Of a stretch of DNA of 64,000 nt, positions 44,945 through 57,378 are shown in pieces. Origin of the DNA: Porpolomopsis calyptriformis (taxonomy: Eukaryota; Basidiomycota; Agaricomycetes; Agaricales; Hygrophoraceae); the NCBI GenBank assembly GCA_951640195.1, contig OX621170.1, forward strand, positions 1 to 64,000, read 5' to 3'. Numbering within the stretch: position 1 is the first letter of the stretch; the number at the start of each line of letters is the position of its first letter. The notes beneath the pieces were generated by a model, which was not told the origin of the DNA, searched no databases, and was given only the letters and a program-made list of their open reading frames with translations. Position numbers and translations under genes: made by a program.

Positions 44945-47900
44945 ATGAAGGTCGTGACCACATTTCACCCACCCTCTGCTGTTTTATGTTCCCTCAAATG
45001 CAAGCTTTCTTGTGACTCGGACCTCGACCATTTGGTTGTTGCAAAGCTCAACAGGATCGATGTCTTCTCGTGCCGCCCACACGGACTTCATCCTGAATGT
45101 GGCTTAGAGGTGTGGGGCAGGATTCTGTCCCTCAAGGCAATTCCAGTAAATGTAAGCCTATTAGGCATTTGATTTGATGATTCCTCACGTTATGGGTACA
45201 GGATTCGGAGCACTCAAACTTGGTGGTTATGATGGATCATCCTACCCCCGAACTCCTCTTTCTTACATATTCTGTCTCTGATCAAACTCATGTCCCTACA
45301 TTCGTCACCACAAAACATTTATCCTTACTCGAGCACAGTCTCCGCCCGGCCGAGTTTCTCAACGACATCTTTGTCAATTCTGCCGGGCGTCTGGCTGTAG
45401 TAAGTTGTTACACCGGGAAGCTGAAATTCATCGCCTTGAAGGATGGAAAGTATGACAGCGACTTCGATGTGAGGTACGTTCTTTAATTAGAATTCGCACC
45501 CAGCTAATCATGAAAGACTCTAGCGTCCCAGAACTAACAATCCTGGCACTGGCCCTTTTGCCTCCATTTGACGGTATTCCTACTTTATTGATCCTTCACA
45601 TCGACCACCAAGAACATATACAACTACTTTCACGCGATGTTCTTGGAGACTCGGAGCTGTCACTGTCACCCTCCGTACGATTGCAAAGCACGGTCATTTC
45701 TGCAAGCACCCTCCCTCTGACTGAATCACCCCCGATCCTAGTTCATGTCCCTCCATCCATCGAGGACCGTAGTTTCCTTGGGGGGGTGATGTTAGTCGGA
45801 GGGAGAGAGATCATGCTATTCGGCTTCGCTTCCACTGATTCACGAGCGAAGCAGGGGAATAAGCGTCGTCGGCTAGAGAAGAGGAAAAGCAGTAACGACC
45901 CAGAAGATGTACGCAAAGCGAAGGAAAAGGAAGCCGGGAGGGAATCCAGAATGCGCGAGCCAGTGGCGACTGTGAAGTGGCCGTGGGGAGAAGTTACCGC
46001 GTGGGTTCACTTTCCTCTGCTATTCGTGTTCTCTCTGATGTCATCTCTATAAGAGGGTGCATAGTTGGCAATGATCCTCCAAAATATCTGTTTGGCGATT
46101 CATTTGGAAGACTCGCGTTGCTTTCCCTACAGATTTCACCATATCCTCTGCTTATACTTTTACCCCTTGGGGAGGTGTGGATAAGAATTCTTTTGAATGA
46201 GTATATGCTCATTTTCCTTGACTGCATTTAGACCTCTCCACCAACCACCCTGACTTACCTCACTTCACAAATCGTATATCTTGGCTCACACATGGGCGAT
46301 TCCCAACTCTTGCGTATTGAATCAAGCCCGATATGTTCCCATAGCTCCAGCACTCTTCCGATTCCCATGGATATTGAAGCAATTCCCGCTTCGCGACTAT
46401 TTTTCCCCGCCGGAAATGACAATGGCTTGGGAGGCGAACTAGAGAGGAAAAAGGGTTACGTTGTTGATAGCAAAGGGAGCTACATAACCGTTCTGCAAAC
46501 CTTCAAGAACATTGCTCCCATCGTGGATGCTGTATTGGTGGATGCAGATGGAACTGGGCAGGTTAGTCGACGTGCCCCGGGGATGCAAGTTTTACTAATA
46601 ATGACCGCAGCCTCATATAGTCACCTGCTCCGGGGGAAGAAATACAGGCTCGTTAAATCTGGTTCGCAATGGAGCAGATTTTGAAGAGTTGGCCGTTGTC
46701 GCAGGCATCAGTAACGTAAAAAATATCTGGCCAATCCGACACTTGTTCATGGACAAGTAAATATCACATCACGAATCGCGATGCTTCTTGACATCTGACG
46801 CACCTCCTAGACTGGACCAGCAACTCCTAGTCTCAACACTCCATCGTACACTCCTTTTCCTGTTAGGCCCTGGCGCATGCATTTCTCGTGTGGAAGAAGT
46901 CTCGAAAGGCTTTGTGACCGATCAACCTACCCTTGCTCTTTGTAACATCCCGAGGAGAATCCGCAACGGGAGCGTGTCTTCTTATGATGACTCTCCGCTC
47001 GTAGTGCAGGTCACTCCGAAGGCACTTATCTTGTTGGAATTTGACATCGCCCTGCGGGAATACGGGCAGGTAGGCGAAAGCTGGACCCCAGACAAACTGA
47101 AAATATCGAAACAATACAATCGTACCGGGCTAGTTCGCGATATCGTTGCGGCGAGCGTGAACCCAGGTCAATTCGTGTTGGCATTAACGCGCCGGGTATT
47201 AGTATCACTGAATCTAACGGAAGGGGACAAGTTCCAAGTTGTGAGGCAAGTTATACGTGTCTTATCTGAACCACTATTTTACCAACAAGTACCTTCTGAC
47301 AGCTCTCTTAATCTAACGAGAACTTCCCTTGATAATCGCGAGATATCGGCGGTTTCCTGCACACCCCCAGATTCTTCCAAATATCTCTCCATGTTCGTGG
47401 CGGTGGCGTTTTGGGGGTCTAATTGCGTCGAGATATTTTCAATGCCGCAACTAAAGTGGATATGTCAAACACCCGCGCTTCCATCTCTTCCTCGCTGCCT
47501 TTTGTTCCACCAGTCATTCGATCCAACACAGGTGTCCGATAACTCCCCTGATGCTAATCTGCTTGTAGGTTTGGGAGATGGGAATGCGGTATCTTATGTC
47601 TTCAAGAACGAGGCTTTGGTAGATTCGAAAACCGTCTCTCTTGGTGATGGACCAGTCTCTATGACAGCATATGATGTGGACGGCCGATCCGCCGTGTTCG
47701 CGTCTGGCAGTAGGTCATCCATCTTTTTCTGGGACAAAAACCTGCTTCATCACTCTCCCGTCATGCTGAAGGTTAGTCGGTACGGTATCCATTGGCTATT
47801 TCTCTTTCTTACGTGTTTATTAGGACGTTGCGGCCGTCTCTCGATTGAATACAGAAGCTTTTCCTGATTGCCTGATTGTGGCCACTCCCATTTCTCTCAT

Positions 47901-49436
47901 CATTGGCAAAACGAGAGACATAAACAAGATTCACATTCGTTCGGTGAGACTTACCCACAACAATACCATCAACAACTAAAGATAACTTCCTAGATCGCAC
48001 TTGGACTTGACAACCCACGTCGGGTAGTATACGATGCATCTCGCGAAGTCTTAGGTGTCGCCTGCACTCGCACTGAGCCAGTTCGGGTTGGGAGCCCGGA
48101 ACCATCTAGTAGCTTTTTCAGGATAATGGACGCCGCGTCGTTCAACGGTATGTCGATCAAAAATCGCGAACCAAAAACGCTGAACCAATAGCCGCAGTTC
48201 TTAGTCAGTTTAATTGTGATTCGGACGAGGAAATAACTACCGCAGAGATCCTCTCAGTCGTTGTTGACGACAATCCTGCCTCATTTTATTGTCTTGGTAC
48301 TCTCATCTACAAAGTGGATGAGGTAGAATCAACAGAGGGCCGCCTACTTGTCTTCAACACTGCCGAAGACTCGATATCTCGGTCGTCAAATCTGCATTTG
48401 TCTTTGGTTACTTGGGCTAGTGTTAAGGGGTGCGTATATGCACTTAACAGTATGCAAGGGATGATTGCGGCAGCAGTCAACGCCTCGGTAGGTGGATCAA
48501 CGAGAACCAAGCAGTTTATTGACAACTGTGCAGGTGCTTATCTATACCCTTGACAAACACGAGTCCTCGACGGGTCTTACGTTACACAAAGTCACAGAGT
48601 GGACGCACAACTATCTTGTAAGGAGTCTCGCCTCGTATGACGACAAGTTATTCTTGGGAGATGCTATCAGCTCTGTGTCGGTTTTGGAACTTGCGAATAA
48701 AAAGCTCAGTATGGTGGCAAAGGATTATGGGTCTCTCTGGCCTATTTCCATACAGGCCCTGGACAACACAAGCATCATCGGATCCAATGTAGGCCATGTT
48801 GTACTCATTGATGGTTGATTGAGCGCTAACCTATATTCTTCAGGTTGACTTGAACATTTTCACATTTTCACTACAGAGACGAGGCACGTTCGGGTGTGAC
48901 GGTTGCTATCATATCTCTGATCTGGTGACCAAGTTCCTTCCCGGCAAGTGTTGTTTTCCGTGCTCTGGTCGATGACACCTGACCGAGATTAAAGGTACTT
49001 TGACGCCCAGGATGTCAACGAACGTTCCTCTCGAACCGAAACAAGTCTTCTTTACGTCTTCGGGTCGTATTGGGATTGTTATTGAGATGGGCGGAGAATT
49101 GTCGTCCCATATGACAGCATTGCAACGAAACATGGCAAGCATTGACCAAGGAGCTGGTGGAACCAGTCATACGAGGGAAGCGATGCGCGTTCAGACACAA
49201 GCTATAAGCTAATCACGATCTCTCTTTCTAGGTTCAGAGCTCCGAAAAACCACAAGGGATTGAGTGAAATTTCAGCTTTCGGTTTCCTCGATGGCGATTT
49301 CTTGGAGCGGTTCCTGGCTCATATCTCGTCGCCTACCCTGGAGAAGATACTAAAAGGAAACAATGAAGCCGAGCGCCTTGATATGACATCAATCCAAATA
49401 CAAGGAGTGTTAGAGATATTACAAGGCCTGCATTAA
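44945..49436 (+). CDS. ddb1: DDB1-type protein (CPSF-A family beta-propeller)
   Basis: Many-exon gene for roughly 1,100-1,200 residues. The N-terminus M-K-V-V-T-T-F-H-P-P-S-A-V, H-L-V-V-A-K-L-N-R-I-D-V and G-L-E-V-W-G-R-I match the first propeller of DDB1. The body is beta-rich without obvious WD signatures, as in this family. The C-terminus has F-T-S-S-G-R-I-G-I-V-I-E-M-G and A-F-G-F-L-D-G-D-F-L-E-R-F-L, matching the DDB1 end. DDB1 is the adaptor of Cul4 ubiquitin ligases in DNA repair and replication-linked proteolysis. Paralogues Rse1 and Cft1 are less likely from the two ends. I did not resolve every splice site. Confidence 0.88.
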
Positions 49437-49882
49437 AACTTGTGATATTAATTGCATCCCGAGAAACGCGATAAGCATTTACAGCATTAGTGCTGCCGGT
49501 GGACAGTAATGCTACGATCAATAGCAGCATCACATCGCTGGTAATCGCTAATGCTGTTGATCGTAGCATTGAACCGATTGACGGTCTCTGAAGAAGGCAG
49601 TCGTCGTCAGGATGGGAGGATATCAACTAATATATCAAGCGAGATGGGTAAAATGTTTGGTATACCGGTGTCCGCCGTCTGGGAAAAAGGTAAGTAAGCA
49701 GGTCGACCCAAACGGTATATCAGGTGCTAAATCTCCGTTTGACCTCAACCCTCACTCCCGACATCTGCTGCTCCAAGGTTCCTTAGCTGCAGAGTGTTGA
49801 TTGTTCTGGGAGCCTTAGCGGGATCGGGAAACATCCCTTATCTGCCCCAATTTCGCAGATTCCCTGACGACCGAACGCCCAA
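49437..49882. other. Intergenic region downstream of ddb1
   Basis: About 450 bases with no gene apart from the strong hairpin listed separately. It serves as the 3' region of ddb1 and the promoter of the TPR gene. Confidence 0.5.
49509..49569. repeat. 18 bp stem, 25-base loop hairpin after ddb1
   Basis: Arm 1 ATGCTACGATCAATAGCA (49509-49526) pairs with arm 2 TGCTGTTGATCGTAGCAT (49552-49569), with a single G-T pair. It lies about 70 bases past the ddb1 stop. It could be an RNA structure in the 3' UTR or a small element scar. Confidence 0.7.
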
Positions 49883-52812
49883 ATGGCTCCCAGTTTGTTT
49901 CGAAAGTTGCTCCCGAAAGCTAAGAAAGATCCCGCAAGCAAAGCTGCATCCTCGTCGTCCGAACCGGCCCCCCAGGACCTCTTTCGTTCCCGAGGTGATG
50001 ATCGCGCACAAAACGGTGACTACAATGGAGCCGCCATGATGTACGATGAGGCCTTGAGGTACTCACCAACCGACCCAACTCTGCTTCTAAGTCGATCTCT
50101 CGCGTATATGATGTCTAATCCCCCGAAGTTGGACCTTGCACTCCAGGACGCTGACGCCGCCATTCAACACAATCCAGCCAACTGGGAAGGATGGGCGCAG
50201 AAGGGAGAGACATGCCTGAGGATGGGAGATCTAGAGGGGGCTGATCAGGCATTGAGGAATGCCGTCGGATTTGCCCAAGGGATGAATAAGCTTACCGCTC
50301 AAAGGTCCCTTGCAGATGTGCAATCTCGGCGTGATCGAACCTCTTTCCCAGTCAACTATCCAAGTGCCAGTATTCCTGCACCATCCTCCCCCGCAAGACC
50401 AAATATTTCTCCGACCACTATGCCGTCTCTAACCCCGCCTGTGACGTTGACCCCCCCTACGACGATTCCTGCACGGGCTCCCTCAGTCTCTGTGCCACCA
50501 TTTTCTTCGAACAGACAGGCCTCAGGTAAGTGGATTCCTTTCAGCTATTCCAAACCGATAGTTCCTAACTAAACTCGCACCAAGGGGGAGCCCCTTTCAC
50601 TGCTAATGAACCGCGGCCGTCCCCTACAGTCCCACGTGCCACCGAAACCTCTGCAAGGTCCCAAGCACCACTCTCGAACCCACCGTCTAGTCCCGAAGAT
50701 CTCCCTCCACGCTACGTTCCGAACGTCACTAGTCCCGATCCTGCAGTCCGGACTCTGTCACAGCAAGAGCTGACCACACAGTTAACGCAGTTACAGACCA
50801 CTCTTGCTTCCAGAAACAAAGGAAGCCTTTCAATTAAACCATACACTTCTTCTGGAACTATCGATGCTGTAATGTTGGTTTACGTTGGAATGACCCAACT
50901 CGAATTGACGGGTAGAGAACTTGGTACTCCGACGTATCTTCATCCCACTTTTCGTATGTTGTATTTTTTTTGGTAACGCTTCATCCAATTATCTAACTGG
51001 TATCTAGGCAACATGGCGGTTGATATACTCAGCTACCCCGGAAGTACGTTTCTCGACATGGACTGCGAGAGTTCGGGGTACTATGAAGGCAAACTCCCGG
51101 GAACCGTCAGTATCAGCGGATATTCTGAGGAGTATCGAGAAGACCAGCTTTTGAAAGTCCCGCTCTTGAATCTTGCTCTTGAGGGAACCAACACTCTTTC
51201 GGTGATGACATTAGACAAGATCATCACCCGACTACGATTACTGCAACAACTGTCCACTCTTGAAGACAATGAAATTCTCAGGGAAATTCTTGGCCTGTCT
51301 CAGTATGTGAATCAGATTGCAAGTCCATGAATCTATGTTTACTTAACGCAACGCAGATTAAGCTCGTTGCAGTCTGGGTTGTATTCTGGCGGCAACACAC
51401 AGAGACAGATTGAGGCCCTCTGTATGGCACTGAACCGCAGCTTGTACGCTGCCCCAAACCGCTTTATCGACCTTTCGAAAGCGAGAAACTTTAGCAACAA
51501 TACACTCGGTACTCTTACCCAAGGCATTGGCCTTCGAAACTTCCTTTTCCAAATTCTGGTCGGCGCTGAGTTGCTTATCCGGCTACGAAAAGAACCAGTG
51601 ACCACCAGCTATGTTGGTCTCATAACCGACGCGACATCCGCCCTCATGGTAGTGAGCGATTTGTGGATGCAGAATGTGACTATCCAGGATGCAGGAGCAA
51701 CAGCAACAACTTCTGCCACTTCGGATTCTACCACCAATACTAATAATCTATCAAGCCCCAGGTATAAACTGATTGCCACGCAACACCAGCTGCAAGCTGA
51801 AGGACTGATTCGCTTTGGAGAAGCGCTTTCTTGGCCGTACATGGACGAAGCCAGACACTACATCGAGAATGCGTATCAGGAACTCATTTCCAGCAAAAGC
51901 GTTGCCAACTTCGATATCTGTGATTGGCTCTACGGACTCGTTCTCCCTGGAAAGATATTTAGACACCGCATCATGTGCTGTCTTGTTTACGCATCACCTT
52001 CCATTCGATCTATCAACCCAGCGCCGTTCTGGGACAACGGTTTAGTGGTCAAAAATCAAAGCTACTGGCCCAAGCGATCAGTCTTAGGGAGGGTACTCGG
52101 TGGCCTCAAGAATCCAAAATGTGTCTGTGGTTGGATCGGACCTCTTCCATCACCCGAAGGAAATTTCTCTGGTTGGATTCGACTGAATGCCCGTCGTGTC
52201 GATATTCCTGTGCCCATCAGCCCGGCTCAACCTACTCTTCAGAGCCTTGGCTTCGGTGAATCCGATGGGACGGAGACTCCCGGAGACATCCTCCAAAGTA
52301 TCACAGATCAAAACGAATGGATCCAAGGTTCCTCGCCTTCCAGATCAGTAAACGACTTGAGCAGCTCTGTGTTTAAATCGATTCATCTCACTGAGACGCT
52401 TAGCACCGCTGCGACAACGACCGGCGCCAACTCTACGAACAAAGAATACACCGCCAGCCTAAACTTTGAAGTCAACGGCACCCCTACACGCTATACCCTC
52501 TACTCAAACCCGATCTTCGTCTCCGCTCCTCCGTGCGTCGGCACACATACCATGCATAGACGCCAAGCCCAGAATTTTCTCAAGACCGTTGTCAAGGTCG
52601 CTGACCTTAAGGAGGCCTATCCGCCCAGTGATTCGCTGGTGATTATTGATGCATTGGGGCAGGGAGAAGAGGCAGTGGCGAGGGCTTGGTGTGCGGAGCG
52701 GGGAAAACATGCGGTTATCAGGAGAGACGGCGAGTGTTGTTTTGCATGTGCAACGGCGGTGGCAGTGGGAGGGACAGGATTAGGGTTTAATGTGCTCATT
52801 TGGAGTAGATGA
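49883..52812 (+). CDS. TPR-containing protein, conserved fungal C-terminus
   Basis: Spliced gene of about 900 residues starting at 49883. Residues about 30-140 form tetratricopeptide-like helices: R-A-Q-N-G-D-Y-N-G-A-A-M-M-Y-D-E-A-L-R, S-R-S-L-A-Y-M, D-A-D-A-A-I-Q-H-N-P, A-Q-K-G-E-T-C-L-R-M-G-D-L-E-G-A-D. A Pro/Ser/Thr-rich linker follows. A large globular C-terminal part has a Cys/Trp-rich patch (C-V-C-G-W-I-G-P) and ends C-C-F-A-C-A-T-A-V-A-V-G-G-T-G-L-G-F-N-V. I do not recognise this C-terminal domain. The N-terminal TPR suggests chaperone or complex binding. Donor at 50526 and acceptor at 50584 join exons 1 and 2 in phase. Confidence 0.8.
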
Positions 52813-53283
52813 GATTTCGCCATGCTACTGGTAATGCTGAAGGTCTTTTTTTTTTTTTTTGCTAAATCTACCCATACCCCCTTTTTTTACTGACTGCTAT
52901 GCTGATTTGCTTCGAGGAAAAGTTTCCTTTTGTATCATAATGTGTACTCAAAGGTTCAAAATGGATATTTATATGCTATGACTTGCTGGGCAAGCCTAAA
53001 CTCCCAGTGAAAAATGAATTGGTTGGACTGAGTGGTGCAGACATACCAGATCGAATTGATTGACATTATAAAATTATCTACTGTGAATAAAAGGAATCGC
53101 CCATGATCTCATGTGTTGTACACAGGGACTTACTACAGTACTATCAATACAGTCTTATAATAACAACACAAACATAAGGTTGGCACTCTCGTCTTTGTCT
53201 GGCCGCGAGCTGTTCTAGTGAGGGAAAAAGGCATTAACAAAAAAAAAAGACTCAGTGGTGACCGAAAATAACCAGAGCCACCA
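52813..53283. other. Convergent 3' region
   Basis: About 470 bases between the TPR and SLM1-like stop codons. It has a T-tract at 52847-52860 and no recognisable gene. Confidence 0.5.
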
Positions 53284-55332
53284 TCACACCCCCTCCTTGA
53301 ATCGGCTTTCTGTTTGGACAGGCTTGGAGGAAGTACCCTCTGCTGCACCAGCACCGGCGGCTGGATGATGGTGCTCGGCGGCGCTCCCGTCTCCCCCTCC
53401 TCCTTTCTCGCCAATCTGCGCAGAACGGTCTTCGGGTGCCTTCTCCTGCTGACGCTTGCTGAGTCGGCGACCCAAACCGGGCCCTACGGTAATAGATCGA
53501 GAGGCGAGGTGGTGGTGGTGGTGTCCGTTCTTCTTCTCGTGCTATTAGAAAGGGAAAACGATGATTTTGATACTAAACGACAAAAGAGGTTTAAAGAGTC
53601 ACGCACGGCATATCCATCCAAGCCCATCTCAAATCCGGAGCCTTTTTCCGGGTGAGAGTAAGAAGGCGGGTTGACATCATCATGCTCGTACGTGTCCTCC
53701 TCATCGTCCCCTTCTTCCACACTCGAACCCTCATCCTCACCTTCATCCTCTTCCTCGCTGGCATAGCCAGCAGAGCGAACAGCGGCAGCGATAGGCCCGC
53801 TTCTCTCCATCTGCTCGCTAGCGACCAAATACCTTGCGCATAACATTCTGATGTCGTTCCACCATTCCATCATATCTTCCCGGCTTCTGGCCCTGAATGC
53901 CCACGCATGGGTTCCGCCTGTTAGTGGAACCCTGAACGAACCCGTCTTGGTGGTACCTATACCATCCTTTCGTTCTTCGATGTGGAACTTGTGCGACTTC
54001 GAAGACAAAGATGAAGGCGGACCGAGAGTGCACGCGGGAAGGAACAGGCTGAATATGGGTGTAAGACCCCCACTCGAAGCAGGGTCGGACGAGGCATATT
54101 CGTGCAAAAAACCGGCAGGTGTGAGAACGAAGTAAGATTCGCGGTATGAACGCGTGAAACGCTTCTTGCGTTCCAGATGCCCGGTGTGGACTGCAATGAC
54201 CGAAGGATCTTCTTTGGAAGGATAATGGATGTGTTCTGGGTTACGTAAAGGGGTCTCAGGATCGAGAAGGTGGTCTGAGCGGGCAGAAAAGGAGATCCAT
54301 TCGCGATCGGGGGCAAGCGATGCCATGTGTGTTCCGAGTGTCCTCCACGTGTCTTGGACGGCGGACGACATGCGAGTTTGCCATTCGTCGAACGTTTGCC
54401 AAGCGGATTGGACAGCACGGACGATGCCTTCCTCGAAATGGGCAGAATTCTGTTGCATGATGATGATTGACTTTTGAAGCGCGTTTTCTTCGTGCACTTG
54501 CTTCTGAAGTTGGCGTAAGACGGCCATATTAGCTACATAACTGGCAAGGACAAATGAATAAATGAACAGCCTAACTCGCAAAGGATAACGTACGGGTCAT
54601 TTTTGTTTGTGACACTCATTGGTGCATTCTTGAAGACAGAAATATTACTTGAGAGCTCCCCGATGAGCTTCGCGGAAAGTTCCCGTTCCTTCGCGACGCC
54701 AGTGGCAAGTTTCCCTGTATCATTTTGGACGTTCTTCCTCGCCACGTTCAGTTCGAGTCGCTTGGTTAGACACGTTCGAAACACACCTTTATATGAGCCT
54801 TGATCTCCACCCGAAGCTTCTGTAGGTGTTGGACAATCGAGCTCTCGATCGTCCGACCAAGGTTTGCATGTTGGTCAGCAATGGCGCGAGTTTTGTCTCG
54901 TATGCCATAGTATATATCCTTATGGATAAAGTTGAAGATGGATATCACCCAGTTCTGAGACATCAAACGTACTTGCAATCCCCCTTCTCCTAGAAATTGA
55001 TTTCCGGAACGGAAGGGAACCTGAATGACTGCGCCAAGTTTTGTCAACTCCCTAGCGATGTTACTCTCAATATCGGCAACGCCCTGAGAGCCTCAATAAG
55101 ACGGCGAAATAATGTTAGTTGGATGACAACAACTCACTTCAAAATAGGCAATGAGCTGCTTTACAATGACCTTCCACGCAACGAAGCGCTCAATGAGAAC
55201 GTCGGAAGGCTTGAGGTCATGAGGAGCAACGTTCTTCTTGATGAGAGACTGATTTCTGGATAAGCCCGAGCTATGTTTGCTTGCTCTTGATAAAGAGGTT
55301 GCCCGAGAGATGGATCCTCCGTCCATGGTCAT
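53284..55332 (-). CDS. SLM1: SLM1/SLM2-type PH-domain TORC2 effector
   Basis: Spliced gene starting at 55332. The N-terminal half is helical, BAR-like: P-S-D-V-L-I-E-R-F-V-A-W-K, I-E-S-N-I-A-R-E-L-T-K-L, I-P/Q-V-P-F and long coiled segments. The PH domain is clear: H-T-G-H-L-E-R-K-K-R-F, Y-F-V-L-T-P-A-G-F-L-H-E-Y, the F-L-P-A-C-T-L-G strand and W-A-F-R-A-R-S-R-E-D-M-M-E-W-W. An acidic stretch and a His/Gly/Ala-rich tail follow. Slm proteins bind PI(4,5)P2 at eisosomes and recruit TORC2 to its kinase targets; calcineurin also acts on them. The fit to the family is good in order and spacing of domains. Confidence 0.88.
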
Positions 55333-55514
55333 ATGAAATCAAGCTCAAGGGTTCTCCAATGACGTAACTTCCCCTGGACGGAAATATCACCGTCGACCAA
55401 AACAAAAACATAACACTCCGGAGGACATGTTCACCCAATACGAGGTCAATAGGCATGAGACGAGGTATAGAAAGAATTCACAAGAACAGCTGCATTACGA
55501 CATTGGACACGTTA

Positions 55515-56754
55515 CTACCCATTTGCAATCCTGGGATGTACTTGGTCGATCTGGCTTTGAACGGCGACAGACCCCCACAGCCGCCCTGTGAGCTCAGCCT
55601 CTAGCTGTCTCCTCCCTTCCGAACCTGACCACCAGCTACCGGTCTCAAAATTGAAACCCCCCGGATGAAGATCGATATCAGGGTCAAAACGCCTCTGAGT
55701 GTCATCGCTTTCTCCGGCACCTTTGACGTGTCGAAGGACGCATTGGCGGAAATGGTCTCGTAAAAGATCCGCAGAAGGAAGGTAACGCTGGTGCTCATTT
55801 GGATTGCGATAGAATATCCTCCCATGTGGCGAACGATTGGGATCGCGACCCACGAAGTCGTAAATACGGTAGTTGTCCTGCAAAGGAATTGTCATGGTGG
55901 GTATCCCAAGTTACAAATGAGGTTCTCACATCAGGGTTCACTCCGATGGAGTAGTCGTCAAACATACGATGTTCCGTCGAGGAGCACAAGAAGCCTTGTT
56001 GAATGGACTTCATCTCGAATCCAGGTGCAACCTGGTCGTCCTCGATGAAGCGCTTGTAGTTGAAATGATTCCACTGTAGGCGGGTAAGGTGAAATCGGCA
56101 TGAAATCGGATGGAGAATCTCACAATGTCCGTCTCGTTAAGCGGGAAAATATGGGCGGCTTCAAACCCCGTGTAATCTCCATCCACAACTAAGTCACCTG
56201 TAATGCAGCAGCGGGAGTCGCGGGTTCTGACTCGCGTCACAAAATTGGTGTCCTAACCGATTTTTCAGCGACCTCAGATGTGGGAAACTGTTTCCCGGAA
56301 ACGAACGTGCGGAGTGTGTGTAAAGTTGACGGAGTACGCTCGTGTGTGGGGGAGATCTGTGGTAAGATACACAATAACCTGCGCCGACTCTGTAATGGTC
56401 ATATCAGCAGCACGCACTACAAAAAACATAGAGAACCTCACCAGGAGGCAGGGTGCGTATGACGTAACGCCCAGGTTGAAGCTCATCCCTACTGCTGGAA
56501 TCAAGTGCTGCACCACCAACGGCGCGATTGTTGTCGAATTGACATGGGTACAGAGCCCATTCGGTGGGAATGTAGCACACTTCATTGATCCACCCGATGA
56601 ACGTTGATATTGACACGCCCCCGTGCTGAAAGAAGCCTGACAGGGTTGGTAAATATGGAGGGAGTGAAAATGAACATCAGTCGAACTGACCAGCTACTTC
56701 TGCTCCATTAGAGGAACCGAACACATATACGTTACGTCTATGGATCTCCCCCAT
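55515..56754 (-). CDS. HNH-nuclease-domain fungal protein
   Basis: Spliced gene from an ATG at 56754 (M-G-E-I-H-R-R-N-V-Y-V-F-G). The N-terminal ~100 residues are a family-specific beta-rich module. The HNH-like core is R-D-S-R-C-C-I-T-G, then F-E-A-A-H-I-F-P-L, then G-F-L-C-S-S-T-E-H-R-M-F-D-D-Y and Y-R-I-Y-D-F. This order (Cys pair, A-H-I, then H-x-x-F-D) is that of HNH_2-type domains common in Agaricomycetes. Enzyme activity is unproven; several such fungal proteins are only predicted nucleases. The intron across the region before the Cys pair (about 54 bp) restores the frame. It abuts the SLM1-like gene by 182 bases and starts the second accessory region. Confidence 0.75.
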
Positions 56755-57378
56755 ACAGCAAACGCGACAAGAATGGGGTGTTTGGTAGAAACTGAAGGAA
56801 GTGAGAACAGCACAACATGCAATTGGTTTGGTTCTTTATGAAGGTCCTGGCTGGACAAAACCATGTTTTTGAGCTAAATTTTCATTAATAATACATGATC
56901 CCTAGCTATCCTTAGGGAACCCTGGCTATCCCTAGCTATCCCTACATCAGCAAAACCTAAAGATCCAACAGCTTTTGATGTTAGTTAGAGAATTAATTGT
57001 CACATATTGTCACACTGAAGTCATATCATGTGATGTTTGTGGGGAAGTGAGTGATGATTACCTAACCTGTGCGAACCTAATGGCTTCCAGACCCTCTGAG
57101 GATAAGACGGTCCACCAAAATGCAGTCCAAAAAGCGTAGGTCTTATGTGTTCCTGCCACCAAGCGAAACGCTCATCTTGTCGATAGTAATCAAACGGTGG
57201 ATAATGGAGCCAGAGCCGGAATGAAAAGGAAAGGGGTTACGACAGATACGGCGAAACCGATGAAAAAAGTTTGTGGTTTTTATTGATAATCATTGTTCTA
57301 TGTTTACTATTCACGCTGGGCCTGGCGTAGGGTCGTCAACTTAGCGACTTCTTCATACCGTTACATTCGGCATTCTGG
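56755..57378. other. Intergenic region with CCCTAGCTATC repeats
   Basis: About 620 bases between divergent genes. At 56900-56945 there are four diverged copies of CCCTAGCTATC. They look telomere-like at first sight but are too few and irregular. No gene was recognised. Confidence 0.45.

Noticed and set aside
56900..56945. Telomere-like CCCTA repeats
   Set aside because: Only four irregular copies of an 11-base unit, not TTAGGG-type arrays, and genes lie on both sides.
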